Of a DNA stretch of 64,000 bases, positions 25,508-33,815 are shown in pieces (position 1 is the first letter of the stretch; each line of letters opens with the position of its first letter). Source of the stretch: Myxococcales bacterium (GTDB taxonomy: Bacteria; Myxococcota_A; Polyangia; Polyangiales; JADJMO01); contig JADJMO010000019.1 of assembly GCA_016709545.1 (NCBI GenBank), positions 114,617 through 178,616 of the forward strand, written 5' to 3'. The notes beneath the pieces are model-generated. The model searched no databases. It was not told the origin of the DNA and saw only the letters and a program-made list of their open reading frames with translations. The position numbers and the translations under genes are program-made.

Positions 25508-25509
25508 CA
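25494..25509 (+). promoter_or_regulatory. Sigma54-like promoter of the collagen-like cytochrome gene
   Basis: TGGCCTTGATCTAGCA has the GG-N10-GC spacing, with the -12 C at 25508, so transcription would start near 25520. That leaves a 29-base leader with a GGAG ribosome site five bases before ATG 25549. The geometry is right for sigma54, though the -12 box reads TAGCA rather than TTGCA. Confidence 0.45.
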
Positions 25510-25548
25510 AGGTCCAGGCACGAACATGAAGTCCCCTCCGGAGACGAG

Positions 25549-26892
25549 ATGAATCCCATGAGAACTTTCCTTGCTGCCTCGGTCGTCACGCTGCTGATCA
25601 GTGGAGCTTCGCTCCTGGCTTGCGCGGGCAAAGACGGTGAGCAGGGGCCGCAGGGGCCGCAGGGTGGGCAGGGGCCGCAGGGACCGGAAGGCCAGCAAGG
25701 GCCGCCGGGCGAAGCCGGCCCCCCGGGCACGAGCGACGCGGGAGGGGAGGCAGGCCCGCTCAGCTGCGGTCAGCCGTGCCACGGCTTCGGCAACGTCGTC
25801 GACCAGTGGCGCTACAGCAAGCACTACCGCATGCAGAACCTGGCCGACGAGGAGCCGGTCTGGACCGCTCCGGGCAACTCCTGCGGCAACTGTCACGCGA
25901 TCGATGGTGTGGAGCGGCGCCTCGCGAAGACCGTCGACGTCGCCGATGGCGGCACCGCGACGACCGATCCCGACAAGGGGCACCTGAGCTTCAAGACCGC
26001 GAGCGGCGGCGCGGGCGAGCAGCTCTACTCCGGCACCGGCAAGGCTCCCGTCGTCCACTGCACGTCGTGCCACGCGTTCAGCGCCACCAACGACCCGCAC
26101 AACACGGGTTCGTACGTGGCGGGCTCGGCGCCGCTGCGCGTGCCAGCGGGCGCCGCCGACTACGCGATGATCGAGAAGAGCCCCTCGTCGTCGGCCGTGG
26201 CCGGTCAGGAGGCGGGCAAGTACAAGGTCGGCAACACCTGCGTCTTCTGCCACAAGTCCCGCAAGGACATCACGTTCTACATCACCGCCTCGAACACGAT
26301 GAACAGCTACTTCTGGGGCCCGCACGAGGGCCCAGTCGCGGACATCTACAGCGGCAAGGGTGGCTACCAGTTCGGCGGGCGCAGCTATGGGTCGGCCGTT
26401 CACGGCACCATCGCCAACGGCTGCCCGTCCTGTCACATGCAGCCGGTCACCACGAACAAGAACGTGCCCGATCACTCGATGAAGCCGCAGCTCACGTTCT
26501 GCAAGACCTGCCACTCGACGTACACGGGTTCGAACTTCGACGTGGCCGGCGGCCAGACGGCGACCAAGGGCATCCTCACCAAGTTCGAGAAGCGCTTGAA
26601 CGACCTCAACCTCATCTCGAGGAGCTCGGCCGCACCGTACCCGGCGCTCACCTCGGCCGAGCTCGCCGATGGCGCGTTCCACCTCGACCACGTCCGCCCC
26701 AAGAGCGGGGCCGCCGGGGCCGACCAGGTCCTCGACGCGGAGCACGCCGGCGCGCTCTACAACTACTTCCTCGTCGCCCGCGGCAAGGAGTTCGGCCTCC
26801 ACAACCCGGTCTACGTGAAGCAGCTGCTCTGGGATTCGTACGACCGCCTCAGCGAGGGCAAGGCCACCACGGACCTCGGCCCGCGTCCCTGA
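25549..26892 (+). CDS. Collagen-like lipoprotein fused to a hexahaem cytochrome
   Basis: A 447-residue lipoprotein (signal ending GASLLAC). A run of about 12 Gly-X-Y triplets (GKDGEQGPQGPQGGQGPQGP and more, then GPPGEAGPPG) follows the lipid anchor and links to a cytochrome domain with one CX3CH (CGQPCH) and five CxxCH (CGNCH, CTSCH, CVFCH, CPSCH, CKTCH). The sequences around the haems (HGFGNVVDQW, SFWG..HEGP) differ from the repeat-type cytochromes nearby, so this is another family. A collagen-like stalk could lift a haem domain above the cell surface and promote trimers. A good GGAG ribosome site supports the start. Transcribed with the 26.9-kb gene. Confidence 0.9.
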   Translation: MNPMRTFLAASVVTLLISGASLLACAGKDGEQGPQGPQGGQGPQGPEGQQGPPGEAGPPGTSDAGGEAGPLSCGQPCHGFGNVVDQWRYSKHYRMQNLADEEPVWTAPGNSCGNCHAIDGVERRLAKTVDVADGGTATTDPDKGHLSFKTASGGAGEQLYSGTGKAPVVHCTSCHAFSATNDPHNTGSYVAGSAPLRVPAGAADYAMIEKSPSSSAVAGQEAGKYKVGNTCVFCHKSRKDITFYITASNTMNSYFWGPHEGPVADIYSGKGGYQFGGRSYGSAVHGTIANGCPSCHMQPVTTNKNVPDHSMKPQLTFCKTCHSTYTGSNFDVAGGQTATKGILTKFEKRLNDLNLISRSSAAPYPALTSAELADGAFHLDHVRPKSGAAGADQVLDAEHAGALYNYFLVARGKEFGLHNPVYVKQLLWDSYDRLSEGKATTDLGPRP

Positions 26893-26930
26893 ACCACGCG
26901 CAGGATCACGCCCCGGCGTCCGAGAGATCC

Positions 26931-27626
26931 ATGAACGACCCGCTCGGGCGCCTGGGGTTCGTGGTCCTCGCCGGGGTGGTCTGCGCCTTCGCCATCGTGC
27001 TCGCGACGCGACGCCCCGACGCGCCACCCACGCCGGCCGTGGCCTCGGTCGCATCGACGCCCGTGCTGCCGAAGGGCCACCCGCCGCTGCACTCGAGCCC
27101 GAGCCCCGCGTGGAGCTCGAGCGCTTCGATCGGCGCCGCCCACGCGGGCAAGGGGGGGCCGATGCCTCCACGCGTCGAGCCTTCCCTCGAATGGGTCGCG
27201 CCCGCGCGCTGGCAGCTGCGCCCGCACATCAGCTCGATGCGCATCGCGACCTACGAGATCCCGCACGCGCCCGGCGACGCGGAGAACCCCGAGCTCTCGA
27301 TCACTCGCGCCGGCGGCGACTTGCAGGTCAACGCCGACCGCTGGATCGCCCAGTTCGACGCCGGCGCCAAGGCGACCGCCAAGAAGACCGAGCGGACGAT
27401 CGCCGGCGTCCGCGCGCTGTTCGTCGAGGTGCGCGGCGCCTACCAGGGGCTCGACATGGCCGAGCCCGAGCCGGGCTTCCTGTTGCTCGGCGCGATCGTC
27501 GACACGCCGCGCGGCGCGCACTTCTTCAAGCTCACGGGGCCTGCCAAGAGCGTCGAGGCCGCGCGCGCCGAGCTCGAGGCGCTGCTCGCGAGCCTGAAGC
27601 CGCTCGCGGCGCCCGACGGTGGCTAG
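26931..27626 (+). CDS. Membrane-anchored paralogue of the 19.6-kb lipoprotein
   Basis: A 231-residue protein with one N-terminal membrane helix (LGFVVLAGVVCAFAIVLA), a Pro/Ser-rich linker, and the same globular domain as the protein at 19584-20282: SLEWVAPARWQLRPHISSMR, IATYEIPHAPG, LSITRAGGDLQVN, AYQGLDMAEPEPGFLLLG and HFFKLTGPAKSVEAAR. Here the cysteine of the lipobox is absent, so the anchor is a helix. It follows the collagen-like gene by 38 bp and probably shares its mRNA. Its stop overlaps that of a converging gene. Function unknown. Confidence 0.78.
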   Translation: MNDPLGRLGFVVLAGVVCAFAIVLATRRPDAPPTPAVASVASTPVLPKGHPPLHSSPSPAWSSSASIGAAHAGKGGPMPPRVEPSLEWVAPARWQLRPHISSMRIATYEIPHAPGDAENPELSITRAGGDLQVNADRWIAQFDAGAKATAKKTERTIAGVRALFVEVRGAYQGLDMAEPEPGFLLLGAIVDTPRGAHFFKLTGPAKSVEAARAELEALLASLKPLAAPDGG

Positions 27627-28351
27627 CCGATCGGGTCCTTGACCACGCCGGCCACGTACACCCTTCGGATGAGCGCGACGTCCACGGGGTCGGTGACGCG
27701 CTCGAACGCCGTGGCGCGGCGGAGCGCCGTGGTGCCGAGGAGATCCCTGTCGGTCGGCTCTTCCATGGGCAGCGTGGTGGCGGCGGTCTCGAGGTAGACG
27801 AGGATCTCGCCGTCGGGGAACCGCCCGCCGAGCGAGGCCGCGGCGCTGCCGGCGTCGAGCGCCTCGATCGCGTAACGCACGGTCCAGAACGCGCGCGGGT
27901 GGCCCGGCGGGGTCGCGTGCCCGCCGCTGAGCGCGCCCGCGAGGTGGTTCGGCGCGAGCACCCAGCACGGGTCGCGCAGCGTGGCGTCGGCCCAGTGCGC
28001 GAGCGGCCACTGGCGCGCGTAGGGGGTGAAGAGCGCGCCGTAGATCTCGGCCAGCGTGAGCACGCAGATGGCCGCGTCGCGCGCGCCGGTGGTGCCCTCG
28101 CGCGCGATCAGCGAGAGCCGCTCGGTCGCGTCCTTGGCGAGCGTCGGGTGCGACGAGCGCTCGACGAGCTCGAAGAACCGCAGCGCCTCGTGCGCGTAGC
28201 CGAGCTCGAGGTAGAGCACGCCGCCCGCGTGGCAGAGCGTGGGATCCTGCGGAAAATAAGGGAGCGCGGCGTGGAGGGCGTCGCGCGCCTCGAACGGCCG
28301 CTGGGCGCGGCGGAGGCTGTCGACGTGGGCGGCGGCTTGGACGGGGTCCAT
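27623..28351 (-). CDS. TPR-like hypothetical protein
   Basis: A 242-residue soluble protein, start ATG 28351 (earlier in-frame codons only extend a low-complexity lead). Residues about 10-90 contain two helical repeats with the TPR-like pattern 'RPFEARDALHAALPYFPQ' and 'DPTLCHAGGVLYLELGYAH'. The second half (PLAHWADATLRDPCW, FPDGEILVYLETAATTLP) is unrecognised. It is the first of three closely spaced genes (27623-29966) with a small membrane protein and an Fe-alcohol dehydrogenase. No signal peptide. Confidence 0.65.
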   Translation of the reverse strand: MDPVQAAAHVDSLRRAQRPFEARDALHAALPYFPQDPTLCHAGGVLYLELGYAHEALRFFELVERSSHPTLAKDATERLSLIAREGTTGARDAAICVLTLAEIYGALFTPYARQWPLAHWADATLRDPCWVLAPNHLAGALSGGHATPPGHPRAFWTVRYAIEALDAGSAAASLGGRFPDGEILVYLETAATTLPMEEPTDRDLLGTTALRRATAFERVTDPVDVALIRRVYVAGVVKDPIG

Positions 28352-28365
28352 GGATCGCTCCGTGG

Positions 28366-28824
28366 TCAGTGGGCCGGGAGGTTGCCGAGCAAGAGGACGG
28401 CGACGCTGGAGACGTAGAGGGCGAGGCCGACGACGAGCACGGAGAGCGCGCGTCCGTACGCGGTGGTCTTCTCGTCGCGCAGGCGCAGCGCGCGACGGAC
28501 GGCCTCGGGCAGGGGCATGGGCGCGAGGCTCGTCGTCCACTGCACGCGGAGGATGCCGACCATGGTGATGGAGGCGGCGATCAGCACGAGCACGAGGCCC
28601 GACACGATGAGGATCGCGCCGAGGCGGCCGCTGTGCGCGATGCTGGCGCCGGAGAAGCCGGTGACGGTGATGGTGAGGCCGGCGAGCTGGAGCAGCATCT
28701 GCGCGCGCCCGGCGAGGATGCTCATCTGCCGCTGGATGGCGTCCATGATCGCCGGGCCGTTGCCCGCGTAGAGGTCGAGGAGGTGCTCCGCCTCCTCGTC
28801 GACGCTGACGGCGCGCTCGCTCAT
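28366..28824 (-). CDS. Small membrane protein, DUF-type
   Basis: A 152-residue protein with a soluble helical lead (residues 1-40) and three hydrophobic stretches (LAGLTITVTGFSGASI, GAILIVSGLVLVLIAA, LSVLVVGLALYVSSVAVLLL). The start ATG (28824) overlaps the alcohol dehydrogenase stop by four bases (ATGA), so it is co-translated. Function unknown. Confidence 0.7.
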   Translation of the reverse strand: MSERAVSVDEEAEHLLDLYAGNGPAIMDAIQRQMSILAGRAQMLLQLAGLTITVTGFSGASIAHSGRLGAILIVSGLVLVLIAASITMVGILRVQWTTSLAPMPLPEAVRRALRLRDEKTTAYGRALSVLVVGLALYVSSVAVLLLGNLPAH

Positions 28825-29966
28825 CCCATCGACGCGCGGTAGAGCACGAGCAGGTCGTCGCGCGTGCACGGGCGCGGGTTGCTGCGGTGGCACGCGTCCG
28901 CGAAGGCGTGGTCGGCGAGGCTCGCGAGGTCGTCGTCGGCGACGCCCTCGGCGCGTAGACCCGCGGGCAGGCCGAGCTCGGCGTTGAGGCCGCGCAGCTT
29001 GTCGGCGAGCTCGCTGCCCGCGACGCCGAACACGCGGGCCACGCGCTCGACGCGCTCGGTGACGACCTCGCGGTTCCACGCCACGACGGCCGGCAGGCAG
29101 AGCGCGTTGGCGAGGCCGTGGTGGAGGCCCTTGTCGGCGCCGAGCGGGTGGGCGAGCGAGTGGCACGCGCCGAGGCCCTTCTGGAAGGCGATCGCGCCCA
29201 TGGCCGCGGCCTTCATCATGTCGCCGCGGGCGGTGAGATCGGCGCCGTGGTGGGTGGCGCGGACCAGTGAGCGCGCGCAGAGCTCGAGGCCGCCGAGGGC
29301 GATCGAATCGGCGAGCGGGTGGTCGCCGAGGGCGAGGTAGGCCTCGAGGTTGTGGGTGAGGGCGTCGATGCCGGTGGCCGCGGTGATGCGCGCGGGCATG
29401 GAGACCGTGAGCTCCGGGTCGAGGATCGCGGCGTTGGCGAGCAGGCGTGGCCCGAAGATGACCGTCTTCTGGTTGGTGGCGGTGAGGGTGACGACGCCGC
29501 TGCGGCCGACCTCGCTGCCGGTGCCGGCGGTGGTGGGCACGGCGAGCATGGGGGGCACGTCGCGCACGATCTTGGCGTCGCCGCCGATCGCGTCGTCGTA
29601 CTGCGCGAGCGGGGGCTCGTGGGTCGCCATGAGGCGCACCAGCTTGGCGACGTCGAGCGGGCTGCCGCCGCCGACGGCCACGATCAGGTCGGCGCCGGCC
29701 GCGCGGTAGGCGGCGAGGCCCTCGAACACGTTGGGCTCGTGCGGGTTGCCCTCGACGCCGTCCCAGGTCGCGTGGGCGACGCCGGCCGCGTCCAGCGCCG
29801 CGCGCACCTTGTCGATCGCGCCGGTGCCGACGACGCCCGCGTCGGTGACGATCAGCGCCTTCTTGCCGAGGCCCTTGGCGAGCGGGCCGAGCTCGCGGAC
29901 CGCGCCGACGCCGAACAGGATGCGGGTGGGGAAGGACCAGGCGGTGACGCTCATCGCCTGGTTCAT
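28821..29966 (-). CDS. Iron-containing alcohol dehydrogenase
   Basis: A 381-residue group III (Fe-dependent) alcohol dehydrogenase. The NAD-binding GGGSPLDVAK, the TTAGTGSEVG phosphate loop, and metal ligands in GIDALTHNLEAYL, GACHSLAHPLG and GLHHGLANALC are all present and normally spaced. It would oxidise or reduce a short alcohol/aldehyde; butanol, lactaldehyde or 1,3-propanediol cannot be told apart. First gene of a three-gene set reading left, followed by a small membrane protein and a TPR-like protein. Confidence in family is high. Confidence 0.93.
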   Translation of the reverse strand: MNQAMSVTAWSFPTRILFGVGAVRELGPLAKGLGKKALIVTDAGVVGTGAIDKVRAALDAAGVAHATWDGVEGNPHEPNVFEGLAAYRAAGADLIVAVGGGSPLDVAKLVRLMATHEPPLAQYDDAIGGDAKIVRDVPPMLAVPTTAGTGSEVGRSGVVTLTATNQKTVIFGPRLLANAAILDPELTVSMPARITAATGIDALTHNLEAYLALGDHPLADSIALGGLELCARSLVRATHHGADLTARGDMMKAAAMGAIAFQKGLGACHSLAHPLGADKGLHHGLANALCLPAVVAWNREVVTERVERVARVFGVAGSELADKLRGLNAELGLPAGLRAEGVADDDLASLADHAFADACHRSNPRPCTRDDLLVLYRASMG

Positions 29967-29993
29967 AACGTGCGGGGCAGAGGCCGCAAGCCA

Positions 29994-32478
29994 CTACTTG
30001 GCGACGGCCTTGCCCGCGCCCTCCACCAGCTTGAAGCGACCGTTGATCTTGGCGTCGGTGAAGGTCTCGGTGGCGCCGCCCGGCCAGCGCACGGTGATGG
30101 AGTCGATCGCCGCGGCCTTGCCGAGCCCGAAGTGGAGCCAGTGCGAGTTGCCGTGGCTCGGCGTACCGCCACCACCGCCCTTGACCTCGCGGGTCTGGGT
30201 GATGCCGCCCGCCTTCACGACGACCTTGGCGCCGACCGCGTCGCGGTTGCACTTGACGCCCTCGAGGTCGAAGAACGCCCAGGCGTTCTTGTTGCCTACC
30301 TTGTTCTCGAGGACGTTCACGCTCGGGCTCGGCGCCACGCCGGTGACGAGGAGATCCATGTCGCCGTCCTCGTCGATGTCCGAGGCCACCACGTAGCCTC
30401 CCATGTGCACGGCGAGGCGCGCCTCGTAGGTGACGTCGACGAAGCCGGCCTTGCCGTCGTTCCGGTAGAGCTTGGTGTAGTGGCTCGGGTAGGTGGGGGC
30501 GACCACGAGGTCGAGGTCGCCGTCGTTGTCGTAGTCGACCCACAGCGAGTTCACGTCGCCCTCGTCGTAGACAATCCCGAGATCGCGGCGGAGGTTCTTG
30601 AAGGTGAACCCGGGGGCGCCCTGGTTGACCAGGAGCATGCTCGGGTCGGCCCACGGCTGCGTGCGCGGGTGCGAGATGTCCGGCACGAAGATGTCCATGT
30701 CGCCGTCGTTGTCGAAGTCGCCGATGTCGCTCCCGAAGCTGTGCCCACCCGGGTAGTCCGCGCTGGTGGTCGGGACGCTGTCGTGGTCGGCGCCGACCTT
30801 GGCCGCGACGTCGCTGAACTTGCCCCCGCCGAGGTTCTGGAACAGCGCGTTGTCGCGCAGGTTGTAGTGGCTGACGTATAGGTCGGGCAGCCCGTCGTCG
30901 TTCCAGTCGGTCCACATGACGCCGTACACGGGGCGCGGCGGATCGAGCGCGAGGCCGGCCTTGTCCCAGGCGTTGACGAAGCCGCCCTTGCCGTCGCCCT
31001 CGAAGTACCGGCTCTTCGCGGTGGGGTAGTCCGGGTAGTGGACGAGCCAGCTGCCGGCGTACACGTCCAGCTTGCCGTCGAGGTTGCCGTCGCCCATCGC
31101 GACCGCGGTGGAGGGCGCGATGGTCTCGACGTCCTTGCTCGCGACGCGGGTGAACTTGCCCTTGCCGTCGCCGAGGGCGATCCGGCTGACGAAGGTCTCG
31201 TCGGTCTTGCCGTTGCAGTCGTTGTCGAGGCCGTCGAGCAGCTCGGGCGCGCCCGGGTAGACGGCCTTGCTGGGTGTCGTCGCAGTCGCCCTTGGCGATC
31301 GAGAAGCCGTCGCCGTCGGCGTCGGTCGTGTCGGTGCCGTCGTCGGCCTTGCCGTCGCAGTCGTCGTCCTTGCCGTTCTTGGTCTCGACCGCGAGCGGGT
31401 GGATGTCGGCGCTGGTGTCGTTGCAGTCGCCCTGCTCGACCGTGTAGCCGTCGCCGTCGCCGTCGGGCTGCACGTAGACCGAGACGAAGGCGTCCTGCTC
31501 GCCGTCGTTGTCGAGGTCGCCGAAGGTGATGCTGTGCGGCTTCGGCACGTCGAAGGGGTCGAACCCGGCAGCAGCGAACGCACCCTTGCCGTCGCCGAGG
31601 TGCAGCTTGGCGACGCCGTCGACGATCGAGACCGCGTCGTCGTGGCCGTCGCCGTTGACGTCGCGGAAGGTGACGAACGACACCGCGAGGCCGTCGAGCG
31701 CGGTCTTCTTGGGGGCGAACGCGCGGTCCTCGTCGGCGATCGCGCAGAAGTAGCTTCCAGAGAGCTCGAGGCGGTAGTTGCCGGGGACCCCGAACATGTC
31801 GCGCTTGGGGGGCTGGAACAGCGCCGAGCGGTCGGTGTCGCCGTCGGCCTTGGTCTCGAGGGCGAGGAACGGCTCGCCGGTGACGTGCTCGTAGACCAGA
31901 TCGTAGTGCTGGGTCGGCTGCAGGAACGTGGGCGGGATGTCGACCTCGATCCACGCGTCGGCCTTGCCGTCCACCACGTCGAGCACGATCGGCTCCACGA
32001 GATCGACGGGCGTCGGCAGGTCGGGGAGGGTCTTCGGATCGGTGCTCGGGTAGCTGCCCGGGTAGCTGCGGCCGAACGTGGTGACGACGCGCAGGCGCGC
32101 CTGGCCGTTGCCCACGAGGTTCACGCGCAGCTTGGTCGCCACGAACGGGTGCTCGGGGATGATCTTGATGACCTCCTGGACGCCCGCCTTCCAGGTGCTG
32201 GTCGCGGTCGGGCCCTTGAGCACGCCGGAGTATTTTCCGGAGAGCTTGCCGGGGGTGGCCGGGGTCCTGGTCGCCTCGAGGGTGCGCCCCGCGCAGTAGC
32301 GGTCGAACGCGGGAGGGGCGACGAGCGGCGGCGTCGCGTCGGCGGTGTCGGTCGCGCCGTCGTCGATTGGCGCGGTGTCCTCCGGGGGAGGGGTGTCCGA
32401 CGACGACGAGCACGCGAGGAGCGTCGCTGCCGAGATCGACCAGAGCCCCGGAGCCTTCAGAACCTCGAGTGCGCGCAT
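29994..32478 (-). CDS. Lipoprotein with FG-GAP, MopE-type metal-binding and ASPIC/UnbV domains (frameshift)
   Basis: A lipoprotein of roughly 827 residues from ATG 32478 (signal ending AATLLAC, then SSSSDTPPPEDT linker). After a jelly-roll-like N-terminal domain come VCBS/FG-GAP blades with DVNGDGHDD, DLDNDGEQD, DWNDDGLPD, DFDNDGDMD, DYDNDGDLD and DIDEDGDMD. Two MopE-type units follow the pattern DGDGYTVEQGDCND and DADGDGFSIAKGDCDD. The end is ASPIC/UnbV (VKGGGGGTPSHGNSHWLHFG, then SITVRWPGG). Near 31272-31274 an extra G (in minus strand CCC) shifts the frame: expected CDDTSKAVYPGA. So the two frames form one gene and the shift looks like a base-calling error. Likely surface adhesin or Cu/Ca-binding propeller. 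Confidence 0.85.
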
Positions 32479-32558
32479 CGATGCCTCCCTGCTGAAGCGA
32501 AGGCTCCCAGCATACCTCTTCGATGGACGGTGGGTGCGAACTCGGCTCCCATGCCCCC

Positions 32559-32963
32559 ATGGCGAACGACCCGTACCAGGCACCGACCGCCGCGAGCGCC
32601 CCGCAGGCCGACGCGAGCCTGAAGGCGAGGTTGCGTCCGATCGCGGTGTCGCAGCGCTGGGTCAACCTGATGGTGCTCGCCTCGCTGATCGCGTTCCTGG
32701 CGATCTTCCTCCTCGGCATCGGCGATCCGCTGCGCCTCATCGTCTTCGCCGCGCTCGGCGTGCTGTCGGCCGCCGCGGTCACCCAGCTCGCCTACCGCGT
32801 GTACGAGAGCGCGGTGGCGGCGGTCCTCGCGGCGATCGGCTGCCTCGTGCCGTACGTGAGCCTCGTGGTCATGGTCGTGGTGAACCAGTCCGCCACCAAG
32901 ATGGTGAAGGCGGCCGGCTACCAGGTCGGGCTGCTCGGGGCGGACCCGAAGCAGTTCGACTGA
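32559..32963 (+). CDS. Small membrane protein with N-terminal 'NDPYQAP' motif
   Basis: A 134-residue protein from ATG 32559. It starts MANDPYQAP, like many Polyangia membrane proteins opening with NPYAPP, and has three hydrophobic stretches (VNLMVLASLIAFLAIFLL, LIVFAALGVLSAAAVTQ, AIGCLVPYVSLVVMVV). Unknown function. An ATG further upstream at 32523 is less likely because the NDPYQAP start is conserved in such proteins. Confidence 0.7.
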   Translation: MANDPYQAPTAASAPQADASLKARLRPIAVSQRWVNLMVLASLIAFLAIFLLGIGDPLRLIVFAALGVLSAAAVTQLAYRVYESAVAAVLAAIGCLVPYVSLVVMVVVNQSATKMVKAAGYQVGLLGADPKQFD

Positions 32964-32993
32964 CCACGGGCCGCAGATCGGTTACACAGGCGC

Positions 32994-33815
32994 ATGCGCC
33001 CCACCGCCTTTCTGCTCCTCGGCATCGTCCTCTTCGCGTGCAGCGGGCAGAACCCGAACACGACGGCCAGCGCGCCCAAGGCAGCGGAGCCCACGGCGAA
33101 GCACGACGCGATCGAGTATGCGGCGGGCGACACCAAGCTCGAGGGCTACCTCGCGTACCCCGACGGGCCGTCGACCAAGCGCCCCGGCGTGGTGGTGTTC
33201 CACGACTGGATGGGGCTCGGACCGAACCCGAAGATGCGCGCTGACATGCTCGCGAAGCTCGGGTACGTGGCGCTCGCCGCCGACCTCTACGGCAAGGGCG
33301 TGCGTCCCGCGAACGCGGGCGAGGCCGGCAAGCTCGCGGGGCAGTACAAGGAGGACCGCGCGACGCTGCGGGCGCGGGCGCGGGCGGCGCTCGACCAGCT
33401 CGTCGCCTCGGGCAAGGTGGACCCGGCGAAGGTCGCGGCCATCGGCTACTGCTTCGGCGGCACCGCGGCGCTCGAGCTCGCGCGGAGCGGCGCGCCGCTC
33501 GCGGCCACGGTGAGCTTCCACGGTGGGCTCTCGACCCCGCACCCCGAGGACGCGAAGAACATCAAGGGCCGCGTGCTCGTCCTCCATGGCGCGGACGACC
33601 CGTTCGTGAAGCCCGAAGAGGTGGCCGCGTTCGAGACCGAGATGCGCACCGCGAAGATCGACTGGCAGCTCGTGGCCTACGGCGGCGCCGTGCACGCGTT
33701 CACGGTGGAGGCCGCGGGCAACGACCCGAGCAAGGGCGCCGCGTACGACGCGAAGGCGGATCACCGCTCGTGGGAGGCGATGCGCGGCTTCTTCGGCGAG
33801 GTCTTCGGGCCCTGA
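32994..33815 (+). CDS. Dienelactone hydrolase family lipoprotein
   Basis: A 273-residue alpha/beta-hydrolase of the DLH family. A lipoprotein signal (LGIVLFACSG) is unusual, as most DLH are cytosolic; it places this one in the envelope. The catalytic cysteine is in GYCFGG (near residue 151), the aspartate in GADDPF, and the histidine in VHAF. The acceptor may be a lactone or ester; classical dienelactone is not implied. The C-terminal 55 bases overlap the 3' end of the LysR gene on the other strand. Clean triad, clean fold. Confidence 0.87.
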   Translation: MRPTAFLLLGIVLFACSGQNPNTTASAPKAAEPTAKHDAIEYAAGDTKLEGYLAYPDGPSTKRPGVVVFHDWMGLGPNPKMRADMLAKLGYVALAADLYGKGVRPANAGEAGKLAGQYKEDRATLRARARAALDQLVASGKVDPAKVAAIGYCFGGTAALELARSGAPLAATVSFHGGLSTPHPEDAKNIKGRVLVLHGADDPFVKPEEVAAFETEMRTAKIDWQLVAYGGAVHAFTVEAAGNDPSKGAAYDAKADHRSWEAMRGFFGEVFGP

